IMG/VR virus record: IMGVR_UViG_3300032287_003808
Span: 62,001-126,000 of that record
DNA: 64,000 nucleotides
Strand: one strand, 5' to 3'
Source: a virus
The position numbers and the translations under genes are program-made. The notes beneath the pieces are model-generated. The model did no database searches, was not told the DNA's origin, and was given only the letters and a program-made list of their open reading frames with translations. Shown here piece by piece: positions 62,175-64,000 of this stretch (position 1 is the stretch's first letter; every line of letters begins with the position of its first letter).

Positions 62175-64000
<1,826 letters not shown>

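Overview
The window is part of a large, AT-rich tailed-phage genome with T4-like core genes. Recognisable T4-type parts are baseplate wedge proteins gp6 and gp25, a gp5-like hub protein, the late sigma factor gp55 and the clamp loader gp44/gp62. Phage thymidylate synthase, DNA ligase and GroES/GroEL are also present. The host is most likely a member of the Bacteroidota, probably a flavobacterium: a secreted protein at 33995-35080 has the signal peptide, the LPVELISF junction and the C-terminal module typical of type IX secretion substrates. Every convincing gene lies on the minus strand, so transcription runs from high to low coordinates.

Layout from low to high coordinate. 1-7320: baseplate and tail genes. 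7357-9878: gp55, an HD-domain protein and small genes. 10012-33958: an array of about 70 small, mostly unknown genes, with DNA ligase, two metallophosphoesterases, a RecA-fold ATPase and an ECF-type sigma factor among them. 33995-35616: the secreted protein and a membrane coiled-coil protein. 35665-37265: an RNA island with tRNA-Met, tRNA-Leu, odd tRNA-like elements and a structured non-coding RNA of about 300 nt with its own late-type promoter and terminator. 37272-45614: thioesterase, HNH proteins, thymidylate synthase and small membrane proteins. 45675-56254: a glycan-modification island with glycosyltransferases, sugar aminotransferases, a WbqC protein and acetyl/methyltransferases. 56289-64000: PD-(D/E)XK nuclease, structural-type proteins, clamp loader and chaperonins.

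The strongest pattern is regulatory. I found 46 sites with a GGA-type box, a gap of 19 bp and then C(G/T/A)TATATT, placed about 15-40 bp before start codons; 45 lie in the small-gene array. The last, at 43281, fits only with its upstream box shifted by one base. This looks like an ECF-type promoter, and the phage encodes an ECF-type sigma factor inside the same array. At six sites a terminator-like hairpin lies inside the promoter itself. A second, single-box motif (ATATTTATAA or ATATTTATCA) precedes ten units, many of them structural, and is the likely gp55-dependent late promoter.

Most start codons in the array follow an A-rich leader ending in AAGGTT or AAAGTT. Many small genes are shorter than 60 codons; I called them from start context, stop overlap and promoter position. 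All coordinates and motif counts were worked out by eye from the sequence, with no database search.
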